From NCBI GenBank assembly GCA_016745215.1, contig CP050890.1, positions 1,922,001 to 1,986,000 of the forward strand: 64,000 bases of DNA, read 5' to 3'. This DNA comes from Thiohalocapsa sp. PB-PSB1 (GTDB taxonomy: Bacteria; Pseudomonadota; Gammaproteobacteria; Chromatiales; Chromatiaceae). The notes below the pieces were generated by a model that saw only the letters and a list, made by a program, of their open reading frames with translations, searched no databases and was not told where the DNA came from. Below are positions 24,740-33,778 of this stretch, in pieces (the stretch's first letter is position 1; every line of letters begins with the position of its first letter). The translations under genes were made by a program, and so were the position numbers.

Positions 24740-25810
24740 TCAGTCGCTGGCGTGGTAGGGACGGCTCTGCTCGTGGACTGCCTCTACCATGGCCGCGGCA
24801 TGTTCCGGGTTCACATCCGGGTGAATGCCGTGCCCGAGATTGAAAACATGGCCGGAGCCGGCGCCATAGCTTGCCAATACGCGACCGACCTCGCGGCGGA
24901 TGCGCTCCGGCGAAGCGTACAATGTGCATGGATCCAGGTTGCCTTGCAGCGCCACCTGTCCACCGACCAGCCGGCGGGCGTCGGCGAGATCCGTGGTCCA
25001 GTCCACGCCGAGGGCGTCACATCCGGTCTCCGCCATGCGGTCCAGCCATTGCCCGCCGCCCTTGGTAAACAGCACCACCGGCACCCGGCGACCGTCCGCC
25101 TCGCGGATTAAACCATCGACGATGCGTTCCATGTAGCGCAGCGAAAACTCGCGATAATCGCCCGGCGTCAATACACCGCCCCAGGTATCGAATACCATGG
25201 CCGCCTGGGCGCCGCTTTCGATTTGTGCGTTCAGATACTGGGTCACGCTGTTGGCGACCTTGCCTAGCAATTCGTGCATCAGATCCGGGCGGTCAAACAT
25301 CATCGCCTTGCTTTGGGCGAAATTTTTGGTGCTGCTGCCTTCAATCATGTAGGTGGCCAGAGTCCAGGGGCTGCCGGAGAATCCGATCAGCGGCACGCGA
25401 CCATCGAGTTCCTGCCGGATTGTGGACACGGCATCCATAACATAGCCCAGGTCTGTCTGCATGTCCGGCATGCCGATGGACCTGACGTCCTGTGTGCTGC
25501 GCACCGGGCGCTCGAAGCGTGGACCTTCGCCTTCGCTGAAATACAGGCCCAGGCCCATGGCATCCGGAATGGTCAGTATGTCCGAAAACAGGATCGCAGC
25601 ATCCAGTGGAAAGCGCTCCAGTGGCTGAATGGTGACCTCGCAGGCAAGCTCAGGACAACGGCACAGATCCATAAAGCTGCCAGCCTTGGCGCGGGTCTCA
25701 CGGTATTCGGGCAAATAGCGCCCGGCCTGGCGCATCATCCAGACAGGTGTATAGGTAACAGGCTGGCGCAACAGCGCGCGCAGGAAGGTATCGTTCTTGA
25801 GCTCGGTCAC
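24740..25810 (-). CDS. hemE: Uroporphyrinogen III decarboxylase
   Basis: HemE converts uroporphyrinogen III to coproporphyrinogen III, on the route to haem and bacteriochlorophyll. The GTG at 25810 is chosen because it gives MTELKNDTFLRALLRQPVTY, the canonical N-terminus; an ATG at 25849 would add 13 residues. At 356 residues it has the family length. Signatures are 'TPVWMMRQAGRYLPEYRE' (substrate-binding Arg), 'AAILFSDILTIPDAMGLGL', 'LIGFSGSPWTLATYMIEG' and 'HVFNLGHGIHPDVNPEHAAA'. The gene is divergent from uvrD, and the polysaccharide gene follows in the same direction. Confidence 0.97.
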   Translation of the reverse strand: MTELKNDTFLRALLRQPVTYTPVWMMRQAGRYLPEYRETRAKAGSFMDLCRCPELACEVTIQPLERFPLDAAILFSDILTIPDAMGLGLYFSEGEGPRFERPVRSTQDVRSIGMPDMQTDLGYVMDAVSTIRQELDGRVPLIGFSGSPWTLATYMIEGSSTKNFAQSKAMMFDRPDLMHELLGKVANSVTQYLNAQIESGAQAAMVFDTWGGVLTPGDYREFSLRYMERIVDGLIREADGRRVPVVLFTKGGGQWLDRMAETGCDALGVDWTTDLADARRLVGGQVALQGNLDPCTLYASPERIRREVGRVLASYGAGSGHVFNLGHGIHPDVNPEHAAAMVEAVHEQSRPYHASD

Positions 25811-26176
25811 TGAATAGGTCTCTAGGTCATTGTAGGTGGGATTGAGCAATAATTAAGGATGCAGCCGTACACGAATTCGCCGGAAGCAAGTTCAACCCAA
25901 TGACAACATGAAGTGCGTAAAGACTCCGTAACAGGTTGTTCAAACCAGCACAAAGATCTGCATCGGTGCGACTTGTCGATGCCGATGCGTTTCGTTTGGG
26001 TGTCGACTTTCGACGGGCAGGATACTACAGCATGCAGGGTTACGGGCAGCTTGTACCGGTCAGTTTTCCGCGACCGGTCGGTTGCCGGTCAGGTCATCGG
26101 TCCATTTTTCGCTCGTTCTTCCAACCAACTTACCGGCTGAGACAACGCCAGACTTACAACGCGGTACAATTCAAAC
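25811..26176. promoter_or_regulatory. Divergent spacer between hemE and uvrD
   Basis: About 365 bp with no gene-like frame. It must carry the promoters of both genes. Four CCGGTC words (GTACCGGTCAG, GACCGGTCGG, TTGCCGGTCAGG and neighbours, about 26050-26095) are clustered upstream of uvrD; they may be an operator or chance. No clear -35/-10 pair was identified. Confidence 0.4.
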
Positions 26177-28372
26177 ATGTACGACTCCCACATTCAGATT
26201 CTAGACTCCCTGAACGACGCCCAGCGTGCGGCGGTAACCGCGGAAGCCGGCAATCGCCTGGTGTTGGCCGGAGCCGGCTCTGGCAAGACCCGCGTTCTGG
26301 TGCACCGTATCGCCTGGCTGATCCAGGTCGATGGGGTGCGCCCCTGGTCGTTGCTGGCGGTGACCTTCACCAATAAGGCCGCGCGGGAAATGCGCACGCG
26401 CATCGAAGCGATCCTCGGCGAACCCGTGGGCGGCATGTGGGTGGGCACCTTCCACGGCCTTGCGCATCGCTTTCTACGCGCGCACTGGAACGATGCCAAG
26501 CTTCCGCAACAATTCCAAATCCTGGATGCCGACGACCAGTTTCGCATGATCAAGCGCATGCTGAAATCGCTGAACCTGGATGAGGCACGCTGGCCGCCGC
26601 GAGTCGTGCAGGGCTTTATCAATCGACATAAGGACAACGGCCTGCGTGCATCGCATCTGGACAGCGGTGGCGACGTTATCCAACAGCGAATGATCCAGCT
26701 GTATCAGGAATATCAGCAACTGTGCGAGCGCGCCGGCGCAGTGGATTTTGCCGAATTGCTGCTGCGCACACACGAGGTATTGCGCGATCGCCCCGATCTG
26801 CTGCACCACTATCGCGAGCGCTTCCAACACATCCTGGTGGACGAGTTCCAGGACACCAATGCCATCCAGTATGCCTGGCTGCGACTGCTGTCCGGCGATG
26901 CCGACAATCTGTTTCTGGTCGGCGACGATGACCAGTCGATCTACGGCTGGCGCGGCGCCCGGGTCGAGAACATCCAGAACTTTCCGCTCGACTATCCCAA
27001 TACGCAAATCCTGCGCCTAGAACAAAACTATCGCTCTACCGGCAACATCCTCGACGCCGCCAACGCGCTGATCGCAAACAACCCGACACGCCTGGGCAAG
27101 AACCTGTGGACCCGCCAAGGTACTGGCGAGCCGATTCGCCGCTACGTTGCATTCAATGAGGTCGATGAGGCACGCTTCGTTGTCGAGCGCATTCGCCACT
27201 TCTGCCAGGATCAAGGCCTGTGCCGTTCCGATTGTGCCATCCTGTACCGTACAACGGCGCAGTCGCGGCTGTTCGAAGAATCGCTGATCCAAGCCGAGCT
27301 GCCCTATCGGGTATACGGGGGGCAACGATTTTTTGAACGCCTGGAGATCAAAGACAGCCTCGCCTACCTGCGTCTGGTCAGCAACCCGGACGATGATGCC
27401 GCCTTCGAGCGCGTCATCAATCTCCCTGCCCGGGGCATCGGACCGCGTACCGTCGATGTGCTGCGTGCACAGGCCCGCGAGACCGGCAGTTCATTGTGGC
27501 GCTCGGCGTTGGCTGTGCTGTCGACAGCAACACTGCCGACAAGGGCCAGCGGTGCGCTGCGCCGATTCGTCGAGCTGATCACCCAAATGCAGCAGGGTAG
27601 AGACGGCGCTGATGAACGAGAGCTGCCCGATTTGTTTCAGGATGTGATCCAGGCCACTGGTCTACCGGCGCATTATGAAAAAGCGAAGGATGGCAAGGGG
27701 ATCGAGCGTCTCGAAAACCTGGAGCAGTTGGTGGAAGCCGCGCGTCGTTTCGCTGCCGAGGCACCCGCTGACGACCTACTGGCCAGCTTCCTTGCCCATG
27801 CCGCGCTGGAGGCCGGCGAGGCGGAAGCTGATGACCATGTCGACAGCGTGCAATTGATGACCCTGCACAGCGCCAAGGGATTGGAGTTTCACACGGTCTT
27901 TATCACCGGCATCGAGGAGGGGCTGTTCCCGCATGGCATGTCAATTGGCGAACCGGCACGGCTGGAAGAAGAGCGCAGGCTTTGCTACGTTGGCATGACC
28001 CGCGCTCGCGAGCAGCTTTATCTGACCTACGCCGAATCAAGGCGCATGCATGGTCGCGAAGATTATCCGATGCCATCGCGCTTTTTCCGCGAACTGCCGC
28101 CGGAACTGCTCGAAGAAGTGCGCGCCAGCGGTGTATCGCGAGCTGGTCGCGTGTCGAAAAAGTCGGCAGCGGCTGCCAATGCGCGCGCCAATCCCGTTGC
28201 CTTGGCGGGTGGTTTCTATCTCGGGCAGCAGGTGGTGCATCCGAAGTTCGGGCAGGGTGTGGTGCTGAACGGCGAGGGCTCCGGGAGCAGTGCCCGCATC
28301 CAGGTCAATTTCGAGTCAGCTGGTATGAAATGGTTGGTGCTCACCTATGCCCGGCTGAAAACGATAGAGTGA
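26177..28372 (+). CDS. uvrD: DNA helicase II UvrD
   Basis: This is a superfamily 1A 3'-5' helicase acting in nucleotide excision and mismatch repair. The 731-residue protein has all motifs: 'LNDAQRAAVT' Q-motif, Walker A 'LAGAGSGKTRVLVHR' at about 29-43, motif Ia 'AVTFTNKAAREMRTR', motif II 'LVDEFQDTNAIQYAWL' at about 220, motif III 'VGDDDQSIYGWRGARVEN', motif IV 'LEQNYRST', motif V 'VQLMTLHSAKGLEFHTVFI' and motif VI 'LCYVGMTRAREQLYLTYAE'. The C-terminal Tudor-like part ('LGQQVVHPKFGQGVVLNGEG'), which contacts RNA polymerase in E. coli, is present. The start at 26177 is MYDSHIQILDSLNDAQ. Confidence 0.98.
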   Translation: MYDSHIQILDSLNDAQRAAVTAEAGNRLVLAGAGSGKTRVLVHRIAWLIQVDGVRPWSLLAVTFTNKAAREMRTRIEAILGEPVGGMWVGTFHGLAHRFLRAHWNDAKLPQQFQILDADDQFRMIKRMLKSLNLDEARWPPRVVQGFINRHKDNGLRASHLDSGGDVIQQRMIQLYQEYQQLCERAGAVDFAELLLRTHEVLRDRPDLLHHYRERFQHILVDEFQDTNAIQYAWLRLLSGDADNLFLVGDDDQSIYGWRGARVENIQNFPLDYPNTQILRLEQNYRSTGNILDAANALIANNPTRLGKNLWTRQGTGEPIRRYVAFNEVDEARFVVERIRHFCQDQGLCRSDCAILYRTTAQSRLFEESLIQAELPYRVYGGQRFFERLEIKDSLAYLRLVSNPDDDAAFERVINLPARGIGPRTVDVLRAQARETGSSLWRSALAVLSTATLPTRASGALRRFVELITQMQQGRDGADERELPDLFQDVIQATGLPAHYEKAKDGKGIERLENLEQLVEAARRFAAEAPADDLLASFLAHAALEAGEAEADDHVDSVQLMTLHSAKGLEFHTVFITGIEEGLFPHGMSIGEPARLEEERRLCYVGMTRAREQLYLTYAESRRMHGREDYPMPSRFFRELPPELLEEVRASGVSRAGRVSKKSAAAANARANPVALAGGFYLGQQVVHPKFGQGVVLNGEGSGSSARIQVNFESAGMKWLVLTYARLKTIE

Positions 28373-28458
28373 TCGCGGCCGATTCAAGCGCCAAGCGATC
28401 GATACGAACCAGATCCAATAGGATCGATGCTAAAAACGATAATCGCGAGGAGAAAACA

Positions 28459-29535
28459 ATGCAACGCAGAGCCTTTCTAACCGGCGCCGGTGGCGCGACC
28501 CTGGCACTGGGTGCCGGCATCAAAACCGCTGCCGCCAAGCCGGAACATCGCTGGAAGATGGTGACCACTTGGCCGACGAACTTTCCGGGCCTGGGCACCG
28601 GCGCCAACAAGCTGGCCGAATTGATCGGCGAGATGAGCGGTGGCCGTATCTCGATCAAGGTCTATGGTGCCAAGGAATTGGTGCCGGCCTTCGAGGTATT
28701 TGATGCCGTCTCCCAGGGTACCGCCGAGATCGGCCATGGGGCTGCCTACTATTGGAAAGGCAAGAGTGAAGCGGCCCAGTTCTTCTCCACCGTACCCTTT
28801 GGATTGACCGCACAGGAGATGAACGGCTGGCTTTATCATGGCGGCGGGCTGGAATTGTGGACCGAACTGTACGCCGAGTTCGGCCTGGTTCCCGCGCCAG
28901 CCGGTAACACTGGTGTGCAGATGGGCGGCTGGTTTAATAAAGAGATCAACTCGGTTGAGGATCTGGCCGGCCTGAAGATGCGTATCCCAGGTTTGGGCGG
29001 CGAGGTGCTCAAGCGTGCCGGCGGAACACCGGTGAACCTTCCGGGAGGAGAATTATTCACCTCATTGCAGTCCGGCGCGATTGATGCCACCGAATGGGTC
29101 GGTCCTTATAATGACCTTGCCTTTGGCTTATATAAAGCGGCGAAATACTATTACTACCCTGGCTGGCACGAGCCGGGCACGACGCTGGAGGCCATGGTGA
29201 ATAAAAAGGTATTCGACGCCTTGCCCAAGGATCTGCAATCCATCGTGCTGAATGCCTGCAAGGTGGTGAATCAGGATATGCTTGCGGAGTACACGGTGCG
29301 CAATCCAGCCGCATTACAGTCTTTGTTGACCGAACATGGAGTCGATATGCGTAAGTTTCCGCCGGACGTGTTGCTCAAATTGCGCGAATTCTCCAACCAG
29401 GTGGTTGCGGAGATCGCTGAAAAGGACGCCTTTTCGCAAAAGACCTACGCTTCTTACGAAAAATTCCTGAAACAGGCCAAGGAATGGAGCGCGATTTCGG
29501 AATTAACCTACTTGCAGGCGCGTGATCACGCTTGA
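28459..29535 (+). CDS. TRAP transporter substrate-binding protein (DctP family), Tat-exported
   Basis: Periplasmic solute-binding protein of a tripartite ATP-independent transporter, 358 residues. The ATG at 28459 has GAGGAG at 28446-28451. A frame open far upstream, overlapping uvrD, is not credible. The N-terminus MQRRAFLTGAGGATLALGAG has the twin-arginine RRAFL pattern. The mature part shows 'WKMVTTWPTNFPGLGTGANK', 'KVYGAKELVPAFEVFDAVSQ', 'GLKMRIPGLGGEVLKRAG' (substrate-carboxylate Arg) and 'DATEWVGPYNDLAFGLYKAA'. This resembles the subgroup binding keto- or hydroxy-acids. No DctQ/DctM membrane genes are adjacent, so it is either an orphan or works with a transporter elsewhere. Confidence 0.9.
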   Translation: MQRRAFLTGAGGATLALGAGIKTAAAKPEHRWKMVTTWPTNFPGLGTGANKLAELIGEMSGGRISIKVYGAKELVPAFEVFDAVSQGTAEIGHGAAYYWKGKSEAAQFFSTVPFGLTAQEMNGWLYHGGGLELWTELYAEFGLVPAPAGNTGVQMGGWFNKEINSVEDLAGLKMRIPGLGGEVLKRAGGTPVNLPGGELFTSLQSGAIDATEWVGPYNDLAFGLYKAAKYYYYPGWHEPGTTLEAMVNKKVFDALPKDLQSIVLNACKVVNQDMLAEYTVRNPAALQSLLTEHGVDMRKFPPDVLLKLREFSNQVVAEIAEKDAFSQKTYASYEKFLKQAKEWSAISELTYLQARDHA

Positions 29536-30297
29536 GTGCAGCTGGGGTTCCTGAGTTCCTGAGAGCACCGAATTCTCCGGCAATACGGATATTTTTCGAG
29601 CCGTCGCCCGAGATGAGTTTCAGGCTTGGGAGCAATGCGGGGGCGGCTCCTGCTCGACCCCTACGGGCTCAGACCGTGCAAGTATTCGTGGGGATCGGGC
29701 TCGGAGTCGACCTGTTATCCCGCGCATTTTCGCAATTTTCCTCACTCTACCTAGCCAACAGTGTTCATGCTGCTTGGATGCTGCCTTTGGAGAAGGTTCG
29801 CTTATTCACTCAGGATGAAGTGTGATTCACCGCATCACCGCAGAGACGCAGAGTGCGCAGAGAAGAGAATCATTCGCCTTGGTCCCTCTGCGCACTCTGC
29901 GTTTATTCGGTGAATACGTACATTCTTTGAATGCAGCACCCAGTAAACATCCAGTAAACGTCAAGTTTCTCATGCCCTGATATTATGTCTTTCCGATTCC
30001 GGTTCCGGTTCCGGTTCCGCTCAAGTAGCACTTGGCGAGTTACACCCTATCGCAATCTCGGAAAATCAATTCCGCTTGGCAATGCAATCATCGAACAAAA
30101 ATTGGTGGATGATGTATTCATAAGCGAGCCGTCATCCGCAATGATCATTAACTCAATGAGCATGACCCTATTTAGGCAAACAGCCTGACGACATCCTGAT
30201 ACCTTTATCCTGAGTTGACAGGGGCGCTTCACCGATATACCTTTATCTCTGCTGCCTTTTTCGGTAGTCGCATCGGCATTTGATATAGAGGTGATTT
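29536..30297. repeat. Repeat-rich spacer (decayed composite element)
   Basis: From about 29690 the sequence matches the modules at 7880-8040 (TTATCCCGCGCATTTTCGC, CAACAGTGTTCATGCTGCTT). It then has a hairpin of GATTCACCGCATCACCGCAG with CTCTGCGTTTATTCGGTGAA (29823-29915), the inverted R2 words CAGTAAACGTCAAGTTTCTC, a (CCGGTT)n run (29988-30019) and the degenerate end motif GCACTTGGCGAGTTACACCC at 30028-30047. 30050-30297 shows nothing recognisable. Confidence 0.6.
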
Positions 30298-30459
30298 ATG
30301 AGCGACCAAAAAAATACCCGGCCACAGGTTCCTGATGGCCACTCTCGATTCTTGACGACTCGTCAGAAAAAGCCGAACGAGAAAGGTTTTGTCGGATATG
30401 ACGTCGTCTGGGAGAAGTTCCAAAAAGAGGCCGAATACAAGGTTCCAAAGCGGCCTTAA
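30298..30459 (+). CDS. Small basic hypothetical protein, 53 aa
   Basis: ATG at 30298, with AGAGGTG five bases upstream, a good ribosome-binding site. The product starts MSDQKNTRPQVPDGHSRFLT and ends EYKVPKRP. It is very basic and hydrophilic, with no cysteines, signal peptide or membrane segment. The strong ribosome site, the clean stop at 30457-30459 and the GGCCAGCC/GGCTGGCC hairpin 35 bases downstream argue that it is real. I do not recognise the family. Confidence 0.55.
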   Translation: MSDQKNTRPQVPDGHSRFLTTRQKKPNEKGFVGYDVVWEKFQKEAEYKVPKRP

Positions 30460-30493
30460 AGCCCGCGGTCGCGCGAACCAAAAGCGCTCACGC

Positions 30494-30518
30494 GGCCAGC
30501 CTGCCCAACCGGCTGGCC
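30494..30518 (+). terminator. Hairpin downstream of the 53-aa gene
   Basis: GGCCAGCC (30494-30501) pairs perfectly with GGCTGGCC (30511-30518), followed by AGGGTTTGG. It has no real U-tract, so it is either a weak terminator or an mRNA-stabilising hairpin. The following 250 bases to 30775 hold nothing else recognisable. Confidence 0.4.
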
Positions 30519-30775
30519 AGGGTTTGGATTCTCCCAACGCTTTCTATACTAGCGGATATTCGCCCGTGAGCGCCGTGTCTTTGACTCCTTTTCATTCACC
30601 TGATTCGGCATGCACGGCATTCCCCTGCGCTTGTAATTGCATCGTCAAGCGTTCTTCCGATTCATGCTTTGGCCATATGGAATTTTGGCTCACTTTTTCC
30701 TATCGATGACAGCCTAAAGGCGCGGGATTGACAATCCAGCCTCATCTCACTACTCAGCCTACGGGACGATTGAGA

Positions 30776-31090
30776 ATGCAACTGACAGTAGATATTTCGA
30801 CATTCGAAGAACAGCAAGCGATCTTCATTTCCGAAATTGTTGAAAGAATCAGAGTCAAGCTGCAAGAGGCTGGTGTAGAGCCGGAGAAATGGGAGGATCT
30901 TACCGCAAGTATCGCGCTGAGTATCGCCGGTGTTATTGATGATACCGCGGGCATAGAGGTCGACGGTGTCGAGTTGCGTCCCTATTTGACATTTCGCATT
31001 GCCGATGATCAAGCGGTTCATTGTGGCGAAAATTCGTACACATACGATTTTGTGTATGATGCAATGAAAAAGCTCTTTCATGCTGAGTAG
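30776..31090 (+). CDS. Hypothetical protein, 104 aa
   Basis: The start at 30776 gives MQLTVDISTFEEQQAIFISE; the frame is open from 30728 (TTG) but that extension is unlike the rest. The product is acidic, with one amphipathic helix ('EIVERIRVKLQEAGVEPEKW'), then 'DLTASIALSIAGVIDDTAGI' and a beta-rich end 'VELRPYLTFRIADDQAVHCG'. No signal or membrane segments. The gene-like third-base pattern and single clean frame support coding. Function unknown; it stands between repeats. Confidence 0.65.
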   Translation: MQLTVDISTFEEQQAIFISEIVERIRVKLQEAGVEPEKWEDLTASIALSIAGVIDDTAGIEVDGVELRPYLTFRIADDQAVHCGENSYTYDFVYDAMKKLFHAE

Positions 31091-31210
31091 TCGCTCTATG
31101 CCTGCATTGTTCAGCTTCCGATAAAGGGGGCCTGCAGGCCTGCGGTTCTTACTTTTGAGATTCCGATCCCGATTCTGACGGTGCCAACTTCGGGTATTGC
31201 TGCCCCAACC

Positions 31211-31333
31211 TAGTGCTCTGCTGCGGAAGTCGCGAGACCATTTGCAGTCGTTGTCGTGGTCGTCGTCGATAACCCACGATGAGCGATCACGACACCGCCA
31301 ACAGCAGAAACGGTAGCGGGACATCTGCACTAG
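31211..31333. repeat. Repeat family D, copy 2
   Basis: Starts TAGTGCTCTGCTGCGGAAGT and matches 8169-8298 over about 125 bp with scattered mismatches and small gaps. Confidence 0.65.
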
Positions 31334-31511
31334 GCTCTGGGATGTGCCTCAGTCTGTTATTCGTTGACGATGTACCCACCTACTTTGGGGTGGGGTATTC
31401 TGCCTCGCTTGGGAAACGCTGAAGGGTATGGGTTTCCCGCAGCCGTGGATTTCGGTGATACCGGCATCTGCGCTATCGGACTAACCAAATCAGTTGCAGC
31501 GCACAACCGTG

Positions 31512-32387
31512 ATGATGAAAACCTACTCCAGACGTCTCCTATCTCCGTACATCGGAGTCCTACAAGTCGTTGAAATTCCTGATGCGCGGGCCCTCAGCCT
31601 GGATGGTCGTAATTGGGAAGTACAACATGCCCGCTTGACGGAAGAAAAATTTCGCGCCCACTATCCTAAGGCCGACCCCGACGGACGATTTGCACTGGTG
31701 GCGACCATCGAGAGCGGCAGGTTGAAAATGAAACGCGGCCAATCGCAGACAGCACCCGAGGTCGTGCAAGCTGCAGCCAATCAGCTCCATGCGGCTACCC
31801 TTAACGCATCGCTGCCTTTCGATGCGGTCGATGTGCACGAATGCTGGTTACTGGACCAGTCAAACGATGCACCACTCGCACTGCTTGGTTCCTGCGCCGA
31901 TCTCAATGATGGAGGCCTGACTCGTGCACCATCCTGGGTTGCCATGCCGGCTGCTCAACTCCCTGTTCCCAGTACAGATGATTCGACAACATTTTATGTG
32001 CCGCCGGTAAACTATCGGCTCGAGCAAGCCGTTAACGACCGCGCGGGCGCGCGACCACGGGCGAAATGGATACGCCGAGCCGCCGGGGATTCTGGGCTAG
32101 GAACTCTCCCTCCTTGTCTGTTGCGCGAGGATTGGCCAGACGCGGAACAACGCCAACTTTGCGAACGCTATCTACATCGTCTCGCGCCGCGGCTGTTGAT
32201 GCTTGCTGATTTGTCCAGCGCGGATCGGCAACGGCTCGAGGTCGCCGCTTGCGATCACGTCTTTGATGTTGAGCGATTCCATGCCGTCTATCCCGAGGTG
32301 CTCAACGATCGTCTGCTGACAGCCGCCAGGGTGGAGGCCAGATTACGTAGACATCATTCCGACGGAGGAATCGAATCGCGGGTCTGA
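31512..32387 (+). CDS. Hypothetical protein, 291 aa
   Basis: Start at 31512 (MMKTYSRRLLSPYIGVLQVV); an in-frame ATG at 31494 would add six residues. I see no signal peptide or membrane segment. The N-terminal third ('EIPDARALSLDGRNWEVQHA', 'GRFALVATIESGRLKMKRGQ') looks beta-rich. The middle has 'VDVHECWLLDQSNDAPLALL' and 'GSCADLNDGGLTRAPSWVAM', and the C-terminal part is helical and Arg-rich ('YLHRLAPRLLMLADLSSADR'). It appears to be an intact, real gene with no recognisable family. It ends about 300 bases before the convergent SlyD-like gene. Confidence 0.7.
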   Translation: MMKTYSRRLLSPYIGVLQVVEIPDARALSLDGRNWEVQHARLTEEKFRAHYPKADPDGRFALVATIESGRLKMKRGQSQTAPEVVQAAANQLHAATLNASLPFDAVDVHECWLLDQSNDAPLALLGSCADLNDGGLTRAPSWVAMPAAQLPVPSTDDSTTFYVPPVNYRLEQAVNDRAGARPRAKWIRRAAGDSGLGTLPPCLLREDWPDAEQRQLCERYLHRLAPRLLMLADLSSADRQRLEVAACDHVFDVERFHAVYPEVLNDRLLTAARVEARLRRHHSDGGIESRV

Positions 32388-32677
32388 GGCTTTGCCCGTA
32401 TCGATGCTCCGAGGCTGTTGCGACTATGAGGTAACGGTTCCGAAATAGACGGTACCACTCGATTAAACTGCGAAACACGCGAAATAAGCGAAAATAAACG
32501 ACCTCATATAGGGATGGCAATACGGGAACGATAGCTCTTTTTCATGTATTTCGCGTCACCTATGGCTGTTTCTGTCCGCCGCAAGCCGCACGGTATTTCC
32601 AGTACATCCATTCGGAATAGATCCTGCGGTCGTGACATCACCAGCGAGAAAACGGCTGTGCAATCCCACTATAAAGC

Positions 32678-33187
32678 TCAGATCGGTATTGCGCGCCCGC
32701 CGTGGATGTCAGGGCCGCGCTCGACCTTACCGCCGGCGTTGATTTCCTCCTCGGTTGCATCGCGAACCTCGAGTATTTCTAGCTCGAATACAACCTGCCT
32801 TCCGCAAAGCGGGTTATTGCCATCAATGGTCAAGGTCTTTTTATCCATGCGCGTAACCAGAAAGCTCTTGACCTGGCCGCTTTCATTTTCCATGAGAATA
32901 CGCATGCCGACTTCCCGATACGCTTCGGGCACATTTTCGATCAGGTCAGTGATTACCAGGGATTCATCTCTCGGCCCATAGATATCATTGCAATCGATTG
33001 GCACGGAAATCGTTTCGCCCGCCGACCTTCCTTCCAATTCTGCCATGACCCGCGGTGCCAGCACCTCATTTGTGCCATGCACATAGCCCAGCGGGAATTC
33101 CACGGTGGTTAGGACGTCGCCGGTCTTTTGGTCGATGACCCGGTAGGTCAGCTCGACGAATTTATTGAATTCTATAATCTGTTTCAT
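32678..33187 (-). CDS. FKBP-type peptidyl-prolyl isomerase, SlyD-like
   Basis: This cytoplasmic prolyl isomerase and chaperone starts at the ATG at 33187 (MKQIIEFNKFVELTYRVIDQ), 169 residues; the open frame extends upstream but is unlike FKBPs there. Family signs are 'VELTYRVIDQKTGDVLTTVE', 'FPLGYVHGTNEVLAPRVMAE' (the SlyD 'G...L.PGLE' region), an insert-in-flap domain ('GPRDESLVITDLIENVPE') and the closing 'LTIDGNNPLCGRQVVFELEI', equivalent to 'DGNHPLAGxxLxFxVxV'. The His-rich metal-binding tail of E. coli SlyD is missing. It is co-transcribed with the upstream gene (4-bp gap). Confidence 0.9.
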   Translation of the reverse strand: MKQIIEFNKFVELTYRVIDQKTGDVLTTVEFPLGYVHGTNEVLAPRVMAELEGRSAGETISVPIDCNDIYGPRDESLVITDLIENVPEAYREVGMRILMENESGQVKSFLVTRMDKKTLTIDGNNPLCGRQVVFELEILEVRDATEEEINAGGKVERGPDIHGGRAIPI

Positions 33188-33191
33188 GGCG

Positions 33192-33548
33192 TTAGAAAAT
33201 CGACGCGGCAAAGATCTTGACTTCGCCCTTTTCATAGCCGAGAACCATTCGTCCCAGCCACTCGCCTTCGCGTTTTTTATGTCGAACACGATAGAGAGCC
33301 GTCACATGTTCGCCTCGCCTGATGAGCCCGAGAAAGTCCCTCTCCTCCACTAGGTTCCGTGAAAGCTCGCTATGTGCGAATTGCTTGCCCAGTTCGACCT
33401 CATTGAGGCCGAGCAATAGGTTGTACGAGAATTTTCTGATGAATTTACCGTACTGGCCTTTGTTCGAGTATTTGATCAGGTCGTCCCACATTGGGTGGGC
33501 GATCTCCAGGATCTCGTCGTCTGTCTTATCGTTGATGTTCATCTTCAA
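33192..33548 (-). CDS. Hypothetical protein upstream of the SlyD-like gene
   Basis: A 118-residue protein starting MKMNINDKTDDEILEIAHPM (an alternative start is at 33542). It is soluble and mixed alpha/beta. The C-terminal part, 'HVTALYRVRHKKREGEWLGR' and 'MVLGYEKGEVKIFAASIF', resembles a cystatin/NTF2-like or DUF4019/DUF3887-type fold, but I cannot name the family with confidence. The four-base gap to the isomerase gene indicates one transcript, suggesting a shared folding or stress role. Confidence 0.65.
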   Translation of the reverse strand: MKMNINDKTDDEILEIAHPMWDDLIKYSNKGQYGKFIRKFSYNLLLGLNEVELGKQFAHSELSRNLVEERDFLGLIRRGEHVTALYRVRHKKREGEWLGRMVLGYEKGEVKIFAASIF

Positions 33549-33730
33549 GTGCTGTGGAGCGACTTCATGCTGTTCATTGCTCTGATAGCGCCAACATCGG
33601 TGCCCGGTCTAATCGTTTACGGAGAGCTGAAAACCAACAGAGCCTGTCGGCCTCTGTCGTCATCGGCTCGCCGTCCATCCAGCCGCTCCAGCCACAAGCC
33701 GCGACAATGGATTCAGCCCTTGCAGAAGCA

Positions 33731-33756
33731 GGGCTCACAGGATTTTCTGAGAGCCC
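33731..33756 (-). terminator. Hairpin downstream of aprA
   Basis: GGGCTCACAG and CTGAGAGCCC form a stem with one A-A mismatch around a GATTTT loop, 23 bases past the aprA stop codon. No U-tract follows on the minus strand, so it is a 3' stability hairpin or weak terminator. Confidence 0.4.
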
Positions 33757-33778
33757 ATGCCTTGACAAAAGCTAACTC

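Noticed and set aside
27982..28458. Upstream extension of the TRAP binding protein frame into uvrD
   Set aside because: The extension is an out-of-frame reading of uvrD; the Tat leader and ribosome site fix the start at 28459.
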